This document shows, one piece after another, positions 23,527 to 31,271 of a stretch of DNA of 64,000 bases. Position 1 is the first letter of the stretch; each line of letters begins with the position of its first letter. This stretch comes from Bacteroides sp. M10 (GTDB lineage Bacteria; Bacteroidota; Bacteroidia; Bacteroidales; Bacteroidaceae). The stretch covers positions 4,236,501 to 4,300,500 of the forward strand of contig NZ_CP060488.1 in assembly GCF_014334015.1 (NCBI RefSeq), written 5' to 3'. The translations under genes and the position numbers were made by a program. The notes below the pieces were generated by a model that was given only the letters and a program-made list of their open reading frames with translations, was not told the DNA's origin and searched no databases.

Positions 23527-25092
23527 TTAGTCATTAGCCTTTTCCCATCTGTCAGGAAGCAGTTCCCTGTATTTTTCAATTGGTGTGTTCGGTTGCCATT
23601 CGGCTGTTCTGTTTATCACATCCGTGAGATACTCAAATAAATTCACTTTATGCATCCTGCAAGTGAGTGCTATCGTGTAGAGTATGGCGCCTCGTTCGGC
23701 CCCCTTATGGCTGCCGAAGAACAATGAGTTTTTTCTTGATAAGGATATGTATCGGTTCATCCGTTCAACCATATTGTTGTCCAGATAAGTGTCACCATAA
23801 TTAAAGATGTCCACCACCGCATTCCACTCATTGCGAAGATAGGTAATGGCTTCCTGTAGTTCGCTCTTAGGTAATAAATCTCCCCGTTCTTCTATTTCAT
23901 CAAGCACATCTTTTATTTCTCCGAGTATGTCCGGTGCATACTTTTTTCGATGCATAAGATTCTGTTCTACCGTCCATCCCTCAACCCCAACTTTATGCTT
24001 ATGCTCGTTTTGATAAAGTGTGTTTATCAGCTCCACGATTCTTTTTGCATCCGGGTCCTTCTCACCGCAATCTATAAATTTCCGTTTTATATGTTGCAAG
24101 CACGGGATGCGTGTGATATTGGGATAAGCATCGCTTTCGAGCTTCCGGTAAGGTGAGTAACCATCGCTTTGTATGATACCTTTGCAACTGCCTAATTCGT
24201 TAAGAATAACTCTTTCAGACCGGGAGCCGTCATCATAGAGCAGGTATATCATCCTGGTGTTTATGCCGACAACCACCCAAAGGTATCCCTTCCTGACTCC
24301 TTTTCCCTTGCTGTTCTTTTCCGGGACGAGTATTTTGTAATAGGTTTCATCGGCTGCCTTATAAGGATCACTCAAAGCTGTCTGCCGGATGCACTTATAA
24401 AGATTTTCGAAGAGGCTTGAGGCTTTTTCTATCAACTTATGAGCCGTAGGTTTCTTCAGCGTAAAGCCATAACCCTCGAAGTAGTTGATGATTCTTTCAA
24501 CAGGTAGCGATTGTATATAACGTAATTCCATCAATCCGGCAATAAATGAACCGTCATAGCTGGAATTCAAGAAGGCCGAAGCCGGTGTTTTTCCCTCAAA
24601 CAGGCGACCTTCTTGCGTATAGGTGTGTATCTTGTAGACATGCTTGATGAAGCGCATGGGTACACATTCATAGCGGACGCATATTCTGGGAACAGTGGTA
24701 AACAACCGGGCCTTATTGATGTCAAAATCGGGATCATTGGGATAAACGACATGTTCTTCTTCCTCCATCTCATAATGCATGTCACGTTTGGCCCCATTGT
24801 TCTTTCTTGCTTTACGCTTATCTGCTTTTTCCGCTTCTATCTTCTGTCGCTCTTCTTCGGATATGGCAGATTGGGGAGCCTGTTGCTGTTCGGATGTGTT
24901 GGATACAAGTTTGGCGAGTCCCTTAGTAAGGCACTGTTGCTTGCTAAGAGATTCGCCTTTTTGAAGGAGTGCCTCTTTAAGGGAAGAAACCTCCTTTATC
25001 AAAGCATCTATTTGGTCCAAGAGTCTGTTGTTATCATCTCGTAATCCCTTGATTTGTTCCTTCAATAACTCTATGATTTCATCCTTTTTCAT
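23527..25092 (-). CDS. tnpC: IS66 family transposase (TnpC)
   Basis: A 521-residue DDE transposase. An N-terminal coiled coil (residues 1-60, EIIELLKEQIKGLRDDNNRL) is followed by a zinc-finger-region remnant and the catalytic core. The DDE residues lie in YKAADETYYKI (near 245), GIIQSDGYSPYRK (near 310) and YLDNNMVERMNRY (near 440). The C-terminal HKVNLFEYLTDVINR is typical. Length fits the family and no frameshift is seen. It is the third gene of the element. Confidence 0.96.
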   Translation of the reverse strand: MKKDEIIELLKEQIKGLRDDNNRLLDQIDALIKEVSSLKEALLQKGESLSKQQCLTKGLAKLVSNTSEQQQAPQSAISEEERQKIEAEKADKRKARKNNGAKRDMHYEMEEEEHVVYPNDPDFDINKARLFTTVPRICVRYECVPMRFIKHVYKIHTYTQEGRLFEGKTPASAFLNSSYDGSFIAGLMELRYIQSLPVERIINYFEGYGFTLKKPTAHKLIEKASSLFENLYKCIRQTALSDPYKAADETYYKILVPEKNSKGKGVRKGYLWVVVGINTRMIYLLYDDGSRSERVILNELGSCKGIIQSDGYSPYRKLESDAYPNITRIPCLQHIKRKFIDCGEKDPDAKRIVELINTLYQNEHKHKVGVEGWTVEQNLMHRKKYAPDILGEIKDVLDEIEERGDLLPKSELQEAITYLRNEWNAVVDIFNYGDTYLDNNMVERMNRYISLSRKNSLFFGSHKGAERGAILYTIALTCRMHKVNLFEYLTDVINRTAEWQPNTPIEKYRELLPDRWEKAND

Positions 25093-25178
25093 GGCATAAA
25101 GATATAAAAAATCAACGAATTGGCCAAATAAATCGGATGATATCTTTAGTTCAAATAATTAATAATCAGTACGTTGTA

Positions 25179-25529
25179 TTAAATTCTAAAACGTTTTCTC
25201 AACCGTACAGACTTTAATGACACTCCATTTAAGATAAAAAACAAAACCTGATAAGAAATCTCGTAATTGCCTGTATTGGGGTTAAATGTCGGTAACTCAA
25301 AACTTCCACCTTCGAGGCGCTTGTAGTACAAGAGAAAGCCATCGCCATCCCAACGCAGTATTTTTACACTTTGTCGGTTTTTACCAAAGAATAAAAAGAT
25401 ATCTCCGGAAACGGGAGACAAGTCCTTCATTTCCGATCGTATAATTTTGAATAAACCGTCAATGCCAAGGTTCATACGAACAAAGCCCTGGTACAGATAG
25501 TATCGATTGGCTGATGTTAGAGAATACAT
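25179..25529 (-). CDS. tnpB: IS66 accessory protein TnpB (Orf2)
   Basis: A 116-residue protein with the Orf2 signature: GLFKIIRSEMKDLSPVSGD, then IFLFFGKNRQSVKILRWDGD and LYYKRLEGGSFELP. It is required together with TnpA for IS66 transposition in studied members. Its start overlaps the end of the upstream gene by 13 bases, so the two are translationally coupled. Confidence 0.95.
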   Translation of the reverse strand: MYSLTSANRYYLYQGFVRMNLGIDGLFKIIRSEMKDLSPVSGDIFLFFGKNRQSVKILRWDGDGFLLYYKRLEGGSFELPTFNPNTGNYEISYQVLFFILNGVSLKSVRLRKRFRI

Positions 25530-25921
25530 AGATCTCCCTCCGTTTTTTCGTAATCGCGCAACATTTTAATAACACCACCAGGTGTGGCCCGTTTGACCGA
25601 AATGGTGGTTCCACTGTTAAAGGTGATTGTGATCCCGGCAAGACTAAACTCTTCTTCCGACAACATGGCGGGTGTTATTTGAGTGAACGCAGGAGAGATA
25701 GTTGGCAGCGGGGAGGGCGCAACGCCACCATAATAATCACGAACGACATCTGCCTTAGCTTGTTTAACGCTATAGCCCCGTCTGGACATCCAGGAAGTCA
25801 TACCTCCAAAAGTAGTATGCTGCTCGCGGCAAACAGCGGATAAAGAACAATTGTAGTCTGATTTCAATACTTCTAGGAAACGTTCCCAAGTTCTTCTAAA
25901 TCGATTTTCTTCTAAATACAT
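25517..25921 (-). CDS. IS66 TnpA-like accessory protein
   Basis: A 134-residue first gene of the element. The N-terminal part (TWERFLEVLKSDYNCSLSAV, then GMTSWMSRRGYSV) looks like a helix-turn-helix, and the C-terminal part (LAGITITFNSGTTISVKRA) is the typical ITxxxG strand pair ahead of TnpB. It overlaps tnpB by 13 bases. A perfect -7 box is just upstream inside the element. Confidence 0.88.
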   Translation of the reverse strand: MYLEENRFRRTWERFLEVLKSDYNCSLSAVCREQHTTFGGMTSWMSRRGYSVKQAKADVVRDYYGGVAPSPLPTISPAFTQITPAMLSEEEFSLAGITITFNSGTTISVKRATPGGVIKMLRDYEKTEGDLCIL

Positions 25922-25943
25922 AATACGTCATCTTTATATCGCA

Positions 25944-25951
25944 CAAAGATA
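25944..25951 (-). promoter_or_regulatory. -7 box of the IS66 gene set
   Basis: The minus strand reads TATCTTTG, a perfect match, 23 bases before the TnpA-like ATG, and inside the right end of the element. Confidence 0.5.
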
Positions 25952-25997
25952 GAAGGGATAAAAAAGGAAGGCAATATAGAATCGCGGAGACGCTTAC

Positions 25998-26005
25998 GCG
26001 GTGTG
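25998..26005 (+). repeat. Right 8-bp target site duplication of IS66 element
   Basis: GCGGTGTG, identical to 23461-23468. The base that follows (A26006) completes the original virE stop codon TGA. Confidence 0.95.
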
Positions 26006-26009
26006 AAAA

Positions 26010-26095
26010 AGGTGAAGTTGGGGTGAAGGGGGAACTCTTCACCCGCTATCTTCCATGAATAGGAAGATACAATGAAAAAGTGAAGGTTTTCTTTT
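26010..26095. repeat. GGTGAAG repeat cluster, right side of the accessory cassette
   Basis: Several copies of GGTGAAG or its complement (26010, 26018, 26034-26045, 26081) are mixed with a hairpin of arms TATCTTCC and GGAAGATA (26047-26069). It resembles the reverse complement of 19845-19925 and beyond. A fainter relative is seen near 55627-55740. Confidence 0.5.
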
Positions 26096-26135
26096 ACTTT
26101 TCTTTTTTTATAATAGTTGCAATCATAAAGTAGGT

Positions 26136-26143
26136 TATTTTTG
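26136..26143 (+). promoter_or_regulatory. -7 box of the tyrosine recombinase gene
   Basis: TATTTTTG is a perfect TAnnTTTG match, 36 bases before the ATG. A GTTG (26116-26119) lies 16 bases upstream. The recombinase therefore has its own promoter outside the IS and outside the invertible segment. Confidence 0.55.
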
Positions 26144-26179
26144 TTCTTTCTCTTATTATTGTATAATCTAAAATAACTA

Positions 26180-27136
26180 ATGATGCAAAAAATGAATAAG
26201 AATGGATTTAACCAATGTGCCGGAGCGTACATTGAGCGTTTGCGAAAAGAAGGGAGATATTCTACCGCTCATGTTTACAAGAATGCCCTTTTTTCTTTTA
26301 GTAAGTTTTGTGGAACAACGAACATATCGTTCAGACAAGTCACGCGGGAATGCTTACGTTGCTATGGGCAGTATCTTTATGAGTCAGGATTGAAGCTCAA
26401 TACGGTTTCTACCTATATGCGTATGCTGCGTAGCATCTACAATAGGGGAGTGGAAGCGGGAAGAGCTCCTTATGTGCCCCGGTTGTTTCATGACGTCTAT
26501 ACAGGTGTAGATATCCGGCAAAAGAAAGCATTGCCTGTGCTCGAATTGCATAAACTTCTGTATGAAGATCCGAAGTCTGAACGCTTGCGCCGTACACAGA
26601 CGATTGCTGCTCTGATGTTTCAGTTTTGTGGGATGTCATTCGCGGATTTGGCGCATTTAGAGAAATCAGCTTTGGACCAAAATGTGCTTCAATATAACCG
26701 TATCAAGACTAAAACGCCTATGAGCCTGGAAATTTTGGATAGTGCAAAGGAGATGATTGATCAGCTTCGAAGCAATAAACCTGCTGTTCCTGATTGTCCC
26801 GACTATTTATTCAATATTTTACATGGCGATAAGAAACGGAAAGATGAAAGAGCATATAGGGAATATCAATCTGCTCTTCGGAACTTTAATAATTGTTTGA
26901 AGGATTTGGCTAGGGCACTACATTTGAATTCCCCCGTCACTTCATATACTTTCCGACATTCGTGGGCTACTACCGCTAAATATCGCGGAGTTCCGATTGA
27001 GATGATTAGTGAATCGTTGGGGCACAAATCTATTAAAACCACACAAATATATCTGAAAGGCTTTGGATTAAGAGAACGTACAGAAGTTAATAGAAGGAAT
27101 TTATCTTACGTTAGAAATTGTAATGTTAGCAGGTGA
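26180..27136 (+). CDS. Tyrosine-type site-specific recombinase, probable inverter of the adjacent promoter
   Basis: A 318-residue phage-integrase-family protein. The N-terminal SAM-like domain (YIERLRKEGRYSTAHVYKNA) is followed by the catalytic domain. Visible are FRHSWATTAKYRG (second arginine and histidine, near 260), ESLGHKSIKTTQIYLKGF (second histidine and nucleophilic tyrosine). At the place of the first catalytic arginine, where related Bacteroides enzymes have a TRGMSF-like motif, this one reads FCGMSFADL, so a cysteine stands there. The gene ends 42 bases before a 17-bp inverted repeat bounding a promoter segment, the usual arrangement for a dedicated invertase. Activity is inferred. 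Confidence 0.85.
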   Translation: MMQKMNKNGFNQCAGAYIERLRKEGRYSTAHVYKNALFSFSKFCGTTNISFRQVTRECLRCYGQYLYESGLKLNTVSTYMRMLRSIYNRGVEAGRAPYVPRLFHDVYTGVDIRQKKALPVLELHKLLYEDPKSERLRRTQTIAALMFQFCGMSFADLAHLEKSALDQNVLQYNRIKTKTPMSLEILDSAKEMIDQLRSNKPAVPDCPDYLFNILHGDKKRKDERAYREYQSALRNFNNCLKDLARALHLNSPVTSYTFRHSWATTAKYRGVPIEMISESLGHKSIKTTQIYLKGFGLRERTEVNRRNLSYVRNCNVSR

Positions 27137-27177
27137 TACATAGACAAAACTCTAATAATCAATATTTAATTATGTCT

Positions 27178-27468
27178 GTTACTTCTTAGGTAACGGATTC
27201 TAATACGACGCAAAGATAAACAAAAATATAGATAGCAAACAAATATAATCTCATTTTTTTTCGTTTTATCTGATATATATAGCAAGAAAAAATCCGAACA
27301 TGAAATAATCTTATCTTCATGCCCTATGATTTATATGTCCTGTTAAAAAGAGAATTCCCCCCCTTCGCTAAAGGCCAAAACCCTTCTATTACTGTAATTG
27401 TCGATGTTTTTCTCTGCTTTCATTCTAGTTGTTCTCGATTGTGTGTTTACTGTTACCTAAGAAGTAAC
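27178..27468. repeat. Invertible DNA segment with 17-bp inverted repeats
   Basis: GTTACTTCTTAGGTAAC (27178-27194) and its exact reverse complement GTTACCTAAGAAGTAAC (27452-27468) enclose 257 bases. Each site consists of palindromic 5-bp arms GTTAC/GTAAC around a 7-bp asymmetric core, the geometry expected of a tyrosine-recombinase crossover site. It lies directly after a recombinase gene and before a surface operon, and contains a single consensus promoter. Confidence 0.88.
27211..27239 (-). promoter_or_regulatory. Phase-variable promoter, facing away from the operon (OFF)
   Basis: On the minus strand TTTG (27239-27236), 17 bases, TATCTTTG (27218-27211): both boxes match the Bacteroides consensus. 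As assembled it points left, into the recombinase 3' end. Inversion of the segment would place the -7 box at 27428-27435 on the plus strand, about 107 bases of leader before the ATG at 27549. No rightward consensus promoter was found in the segment. Confidence 0.78.
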
Positions 27469-27548
27469 GGAATTATATAAGGTAAAAATAGTAGATTAAT
27501 CAATGGCTTGAGGGTATCTCTATTTAAAAGTATAACATACAAATAAAG

Positions 27549-28301
27549 ATGAAGCAAACTAAAGCAACTTTTAGGAATAAGTCATTTATTTCATTGAAAG
27601 GTAGTATTCTATTTTTGATTCTCATTTCGATGACCACCAGTTTGGTTCATGCTCAATATTCCATAGGAACAACGGGGCAGTTGATGATACCTACTGCTGA
27701 AATGCAAGAGACTGGTACATTTATGGGTGGAGCCAATTTCTTACCCGAACAGCTTACTCCTTCGGTTTTCAGTTTCCCTACCATGAACTATTTTGTAGAT
27801 ATGACTCTTTTTTCTTTTATCGAATTCACTTATCGGATGACATTGCTCAAAATGACAACAGCTACGGGTAGAACCGGTTATCATAATCAAGACCGTTCTA
27901 ATACGATTCGTATTCGTCCGATAAAGGAAAGTCGTTATTTTCCGGCTGTTGTGGTTGGTGGAGACGATCTCTTGACGGAAAAGAAGACGCCATATTGGGG
28001 AGCTTATTATGGTGTATTAACAAAGACTATCGGATTCCGTTCGGGGGATCAATTGGCTGTGACGGCAGGTTGGTATATTCATCAGGGCGATTGCCGGGTA
28101 TATAATAAGGGGCCTTTCGGAGGTGTCCGCTACACGCCTTCTTTTTGCAAGGAGTTAAAGTTGATGGCTGAATATGATACGCGTGGATGGAATCTGGGTG
28201 CTGCCATGCGCTTTTGGAAGCATTTGTCCGTCAATGTGTTTACTCGTGAATTTACATGTGTTTCCGCTGGTCTGCGGTATGAATGTATATTAATACATTA
28301 A
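27549..28301 (+). CDS. YjbH-like outer-membrane protein, N-terminal half
   Basis: A 250-residue exported protein (signal peptide to about residue 36, ending LVHAQ). The mature start YSIGTTGQLMIPTAEMQETGTF and the following MNYFVDMTLFSFIEFTYRMTL match the opening of YjbH-type beta-barrel proteins linked to exopolysaccharide. The later repeated amphipathic strands (GGVRYTPSFCKELKLMAEYD) fit a barrel. It is the first gene of a three-gene operon behind the invertible promoter, seven bases before the next gene. It and the next gene look like one YjbH protein split in two. Function is inferred from family only. Confidence 0.7.
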   Translation: MKQTKATFRNKSFISLKGSILFLILISMTTSLVHAQYSIGTTGQLMIPTAEMQETGTFMGGANFLPEQLTPSVFSFPTMNYFVDMTLFSFIEFTYRMTLLKMTTATGRTGYHNQDRSNTIRIRPIKESRYFPAVVVGGDDLLTEKKTPYWGAYYGVLTKTIGFRSGDQLAVTAGWYIHQGDCRVYNKGPFGGVRYTPSFCKELKLMAEYDTRGWNLGAAMRFWKHLSVNVFTREFTCVSAGLRYECILIH

Positions 28302-28308
28302 AATAAAG

Positions 28309-29526
28309 ATGAAAAGGATCGTTAGTATAGCAGCCGTTTTTCTCTGTGGTATTTCTTTGTTGCAGGCACAGCTACTCCGCGTGAGTGATGCCCTGAAAGA
28401 ATTGAAAATGGAGAATATTTCGGTTGTGGAGAATAAGGACACGATAACTGTCGCTTTTGAGACCTCTACCTATAGAGGCATTTATAATGGAATAGGTATT
28501 GCCATAAGCCATTTGGTTGCCATACCGGAAATACCGACTTTGCAGTTGCTTATATTGGATAATGCTTTACCGCAATTATGTATAACTATCCCTGCGGAAT
28601 TGATTCAAAGATATCAGTCCGGTGAATATGCGTTGGATGAAGTGTATCGTAATATGGCGATGACAACTTCTACCAAAACTGCTGTGCATCGGCTGAAAGG
28701 TGTAAAACGGGAAGAAAGTTCTTTCGGTAAGGTAGATCTGGTGGTATATCCCAGTGTGATGTTAGTCAATAATGTAACTTATAAGTTGTATAAAGCGGCT
28801 TTGGAATTGCAGCCTGCTTTAGAAATGCAATTATGGAAGGGAGCTTCGCTGCGGATGCAGGTTTCTTTGCCCATTGTGAGTAATGAAGATGGTAAATGGG
28901 ACTGTGTTCGCTTCGGATTCGTGACTTTACGCCAGGATTTCCGTTTGGCTAACCATTGGAAAGGATACCTTGCTGGCGGTAGTTTTTCTAATGACCGTCA
29001 GGGGCTTGCTGCAGGAATCGGCTATTTTTCTGCGAATGGGCGGTGGACAGTAGAAGGTGGCGGAGGAATTACCGGTTCTTCCCATTTCTACGGTAGTGAA
29101 TGGAAAATGAGTAAGTGGGGAAGAGTTAATGGACAGCTTAGTGTAGGATATTATGTACCGGAAGTGAACACCTTGGTGAAAGTAGAAGGAGCTCGTTTTA
29201 TTTATGGAGATTATGGAGTGCGTGGAACTCTTTCACGTTATTTCGGTGAATATATTGTAGGCATATATGGTATGTATACAGATGGAGCAACGAATGCGGG
29301 ATTTAATTTTTCTATTCCGTTACCGGGAAAGAAACGCAAGCGACATGCGCTACGGGTGATGCTTCCCGAATATTTTGCTTTTCAATATGATATGCGTAGT
29401 GGAAATGAATATGCCCACCGTTCGTTGGGTGAAAGTTATAGTATAGAACCTAAGTCTGTCGAGAACTCACGTTTCTGGCAGCCGGATTATATCCGTTATT
29501 ATTTGATTAGAACGAGTGAGAAATGA
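28309..29526 (+). CDS. YjbH-like outer-membrane protein, C-terminal half
   Basis: A 405-residue exported protein (signal MKRIVSIAAVFLCGISLLQAQ). The C-terminal half has barrel-like strands: GTLSRYFGEYIVGIYGMYTD followed by NAGFNFSIPLPGKKRKRH, a pattern typical of the YjbH C-terminal part. The N-terminal 120 residues form a separate alpha/beta region. It shares the same short spacer (AATAAAGATG) with the previous gene's start. Expression would switch with promoter inversion. It may help export or anchor a surface glycan; no glycosyltransferases are in the operon. Confidence 0.7.
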   Translation: MKRIVSIAAVFLCGISLLQAQLLRVSDALKELKMENISVVENKDTITVAFETSTYRGIYNGIGIAISHLVAIPEIPTLQLLILDNALPQLCITIPAELIQRYQSGEYALDEVYRNMAMTTSTKTAVHRLKGVKREESSFGKVDLVVYPSVMLVNNVTYKLYKAALELQPALEMQLWKGASLRMQVSLPIVSNEDGKWDCVRFGFVTLRQDFRLANHWKGYLAGGSFSNDRQGLAAGIGYFSANGRWTVEGGGGITGSSHFYGSEWKMSKWGRVNGQLSVGYYVPEVNTLVKVEGARFIYGDYGVRGTLSRYFGEYIVGIYGMYTDGATNAGFNFSIPLPGKKRKRHALRVMLPEYFAFQYDMRSGNEYAHRSLGESYSIEPKSVENSRFWQPDYIRYYLIRTSEK

Positions 29527-29573
29527 ATCATGATTGATATTTAAACTAGTATTTTTAACAAATTTGAAACATT

Positions 29574-31022
29574 ATGAAAAGTGTAAAATGGTTTTATGTG
29601 GGTGCCATGGCGATAGCCTTGGGGGTGTTGTCTTTTGCGACAGTTGCGTGTCATGATGATGATGACGATCCGAAACCGGCAGAAGGGGAAGTCATTGAAA
29701 GTCCGAAACCGGTAGTGGAATATTACATTATGGGTACAGTAACTTCAAAAGGCGAAGGAATGAATGGGGTGACTGTGAAAGTAGGAAGTAAAAATTGTAC
29801 AACGGACTCCAATGGTAAGTTCTCTGTTACAGAAAGTGCTACAGGTACTTATGAAATTGCCGTTTCTCATACCGGTTATCTCTCTCAAAAGACTTCTGTG
29901 ACAATAGCAGACAATGCGGAGAACCGTAGTGTGATAACAGTGGCTTTAGCTCTAACTGGGGAAAGTCCGAAAGAAGAAGTCAAATTGGACGCACAGGAAG
30001 CAACTGTTGTGGAAGATAAAAGTACATCAAATACGGATATTCCGGCAACTTCAGACGATTTAGGAAAGGTTGAACCGGATAAAGTCGTAGAAGACGTACC
30101 CTTGGCGAAAGTGGCCATAGAGATTCCGGCAGGAGCTATTGAAGTAGAAGGGCAGAATGCAGGAATTGTGAAAGACGGTAAAGTCAATATCAGTGTCACT
30201 ACGTTTGTTCCTGCTCCCGAAAAGGTTACTACCGAAGTTAAACCTGCTGAAGAAGGCAAGGCTGTAGATAAGAACATTCCTTTGGCTGCAGCTCATTTTG
30301 AACCGACAGGATTAAAATTCAAAGAGGCTGTTAACATATCTATTCCTAACCCTATTCCGGGTATAACTTTCCCGAAGAACAGTATGCAACTGACTTATCA
30401 GAATCCGCAATCAGGACAATGGGAAGTGGAGAAAGAATCAGGGCAAAATGTAGAGGTTACTTTGAGTGAAGATGGTAATTATATAGCTCCGGTGAAACAC
30501 TTTTCCGCTTATGCAATAGAAAACAAAGTGTCTAGCACTATCAGCAAAGAGGAAATTCAGAAAAGCGAAGTACTCGGACAGGCAAGTCGTGATAATAGCG
30601 AGAATGCGAAAGCTGTGACAGGTATCGTGTTGAAATATTCTGAAAAAGCTGGTTGGGACTATGTCGGTGGTGTAGATGGAGTGGTTGCGGCTATAAAAAA
30701 TGCCTTAGGTACCAGTGACCAAACGACAATAAATGCAATGGCAGCTTATCTCAAAACCCGTATGTATTCGTTGATGGGTTCAACATCCGGAATCACTACT
30801 ACCGAACGTACATATAATACGGTAAATGTGAATGGTTATACTACGATGGATTATGCTTGTTATGCTAAGACTCGTACAACTACATTGACTACAACAGTCA
30901 TCTATAACGGGCAGACAAAAACGATATCTATTTCTGCAAAACGCTATACAGGTGCTGACCAGCAATATAAGACGGTAACTTATAATCCGACACATAGTGG
31001 TGGTAAAGGTGGTAGTATGTAA
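29574..31022 (+). CDS. Surface-exported lipoprotein with carboxypeptidase-regulatory-like and ZU5-like domains
   Basis: A 482-residue lipoprotein. The lipobox FATVAC is followed at once by HDDDDDPK, an acidic Bacteroidetes-type lipoprotein export signal, so it is probably on the cell surface. Residues 50-125 (MGTVTSKGEGMNGVTVKVG) look like a carboxypeptidase-D regulatory-like beta sandwich. Residues 170-320 (IEIPAGAIEVEGQ, then FEPTGLKFKEAVNISIPNP) resemble a ZU5-like region. The C-terminal 130 residues are threonine-rich. It is the last gene of the phase-variable operon, after a 47-base gap. Role unknown; surface display and on/off switching suggest adhesion or phage/immune interaction. Confidence 0.72.
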   Translation: MKSVKWFYVGAMAIALGVLSFATVACHDDDDDPKPAEGEVIESPKPVVEYYIMGTVTSKGEGMNGVTVKVGSKNCTTDSNGKFSVTESATGTYEIAVSHTGYLSQKTSVTIADNAENRSVITVALALTGESPKEEVKLDAQEATVVEDKSTSNTDIPATSDDLGKVEPDKVVEDVPLAKVAIEIPAGAIEVEGQNAGIVKDGKVNISVTTFVPAPEKVTTEVKPAEEGKAVDKNIPLAAAHFEPTGLKFKEAVNISIPNPIPGITFPKNSMQLTYQNPQSGQWEVEKESGQNVEVTLSEDGNYIAPVKHFSAYAIENKVSSTISKEEIQKSEVLGQASRDNSENAKAVTGIVLKYSEKAGWDYVGGVDGVVAAIKNALGTSDQTTINAMAAYLKTRMYSLMGSTSGITTTERTYNTVNVNGYTTMDYACYAKTRTTTLTTTVIYNGQTKTISISAKRYTGADQQYKTVTYNPTHSGGKGGSM

Positions 31023-31157
31023 TTTATTCGACCTACGTATCAATATATAATTTGATGCATATTTCCCTATACATATCAACTGTCTGCGAAAATCGTTGAT
31101 ATGATTTTGATGCGATTCATTGAATCGACATGTAATATTTTTTAATAAAGCCCTTTT

Positions 31158-31199
31158 GAATATGCTTCTTTTTTTCAATAAACCCTTTTAAGCATATTC
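31158..31199. repeat. 10-bp inverted repeat with 22-base loop
   Basis: GAATATGCTT (31158-31167) and AAGCATATTC (31190-31199) are perfect inverted arms. CCCTTTT occurs both before the left arm and before the right arm. It lies 3' of the surface operon and may end its transcript. Confidence 0.5.
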
Positions 31200-31214
31200 A
31201 TAGAGAGTATAGAA

Positions 31215-31250
31215 GGAGGAGGTCACTGTGAAGCGGTCTCCTCTTTTGCT
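31215..31250 (+). terminator. Candidate terminator between convergent genes
   Basis: GAGGAG and CTCCTC pair around a 20-base loop, followed by TTTTGCTTTT on the plus strand. The stem is short, so the call is moderate. Confidence 0.42.
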
Positions 31251-31271
31251 TTTCAGAAATACTGTATTACA

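Larger units (their letters stand above)
23469..25997 (-). mobile_element. Complete IS66-family insertion sequence
   Basis: A 2529-bp element with perfect 24-bp terminal inverted repeats (23469-23492 and 25974-25997), opening GTAAGCGTCTCCGCG as typical for IS66. The 8-bp duplication GCGGTGTG flanks it. It carries all three family genes on the minus strand: tnpA-like, tnpB-like and the tnpC transposase, apparently intact. Perfect ends and duplication indicate a recent insertion that may still be active. Confidence 0.96.
27137..27548. other. Invertible promoter region between recombinase and surface operon
   Basis: No gene is present. The region holds the inverted repeats, the outward promoter and the leader of the downstream operon. 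Apart from a run of seven C residues near 27357-27363 nothing else stands out. Confidence 0.75.

Noticed and set aside
27357..27363. Run of seven C residues inside the invertible segment as a slipped-strand switch
   Set aside because: It lies outside any reading frame and away from the promoter boxes, so slippage would have little clear effect.
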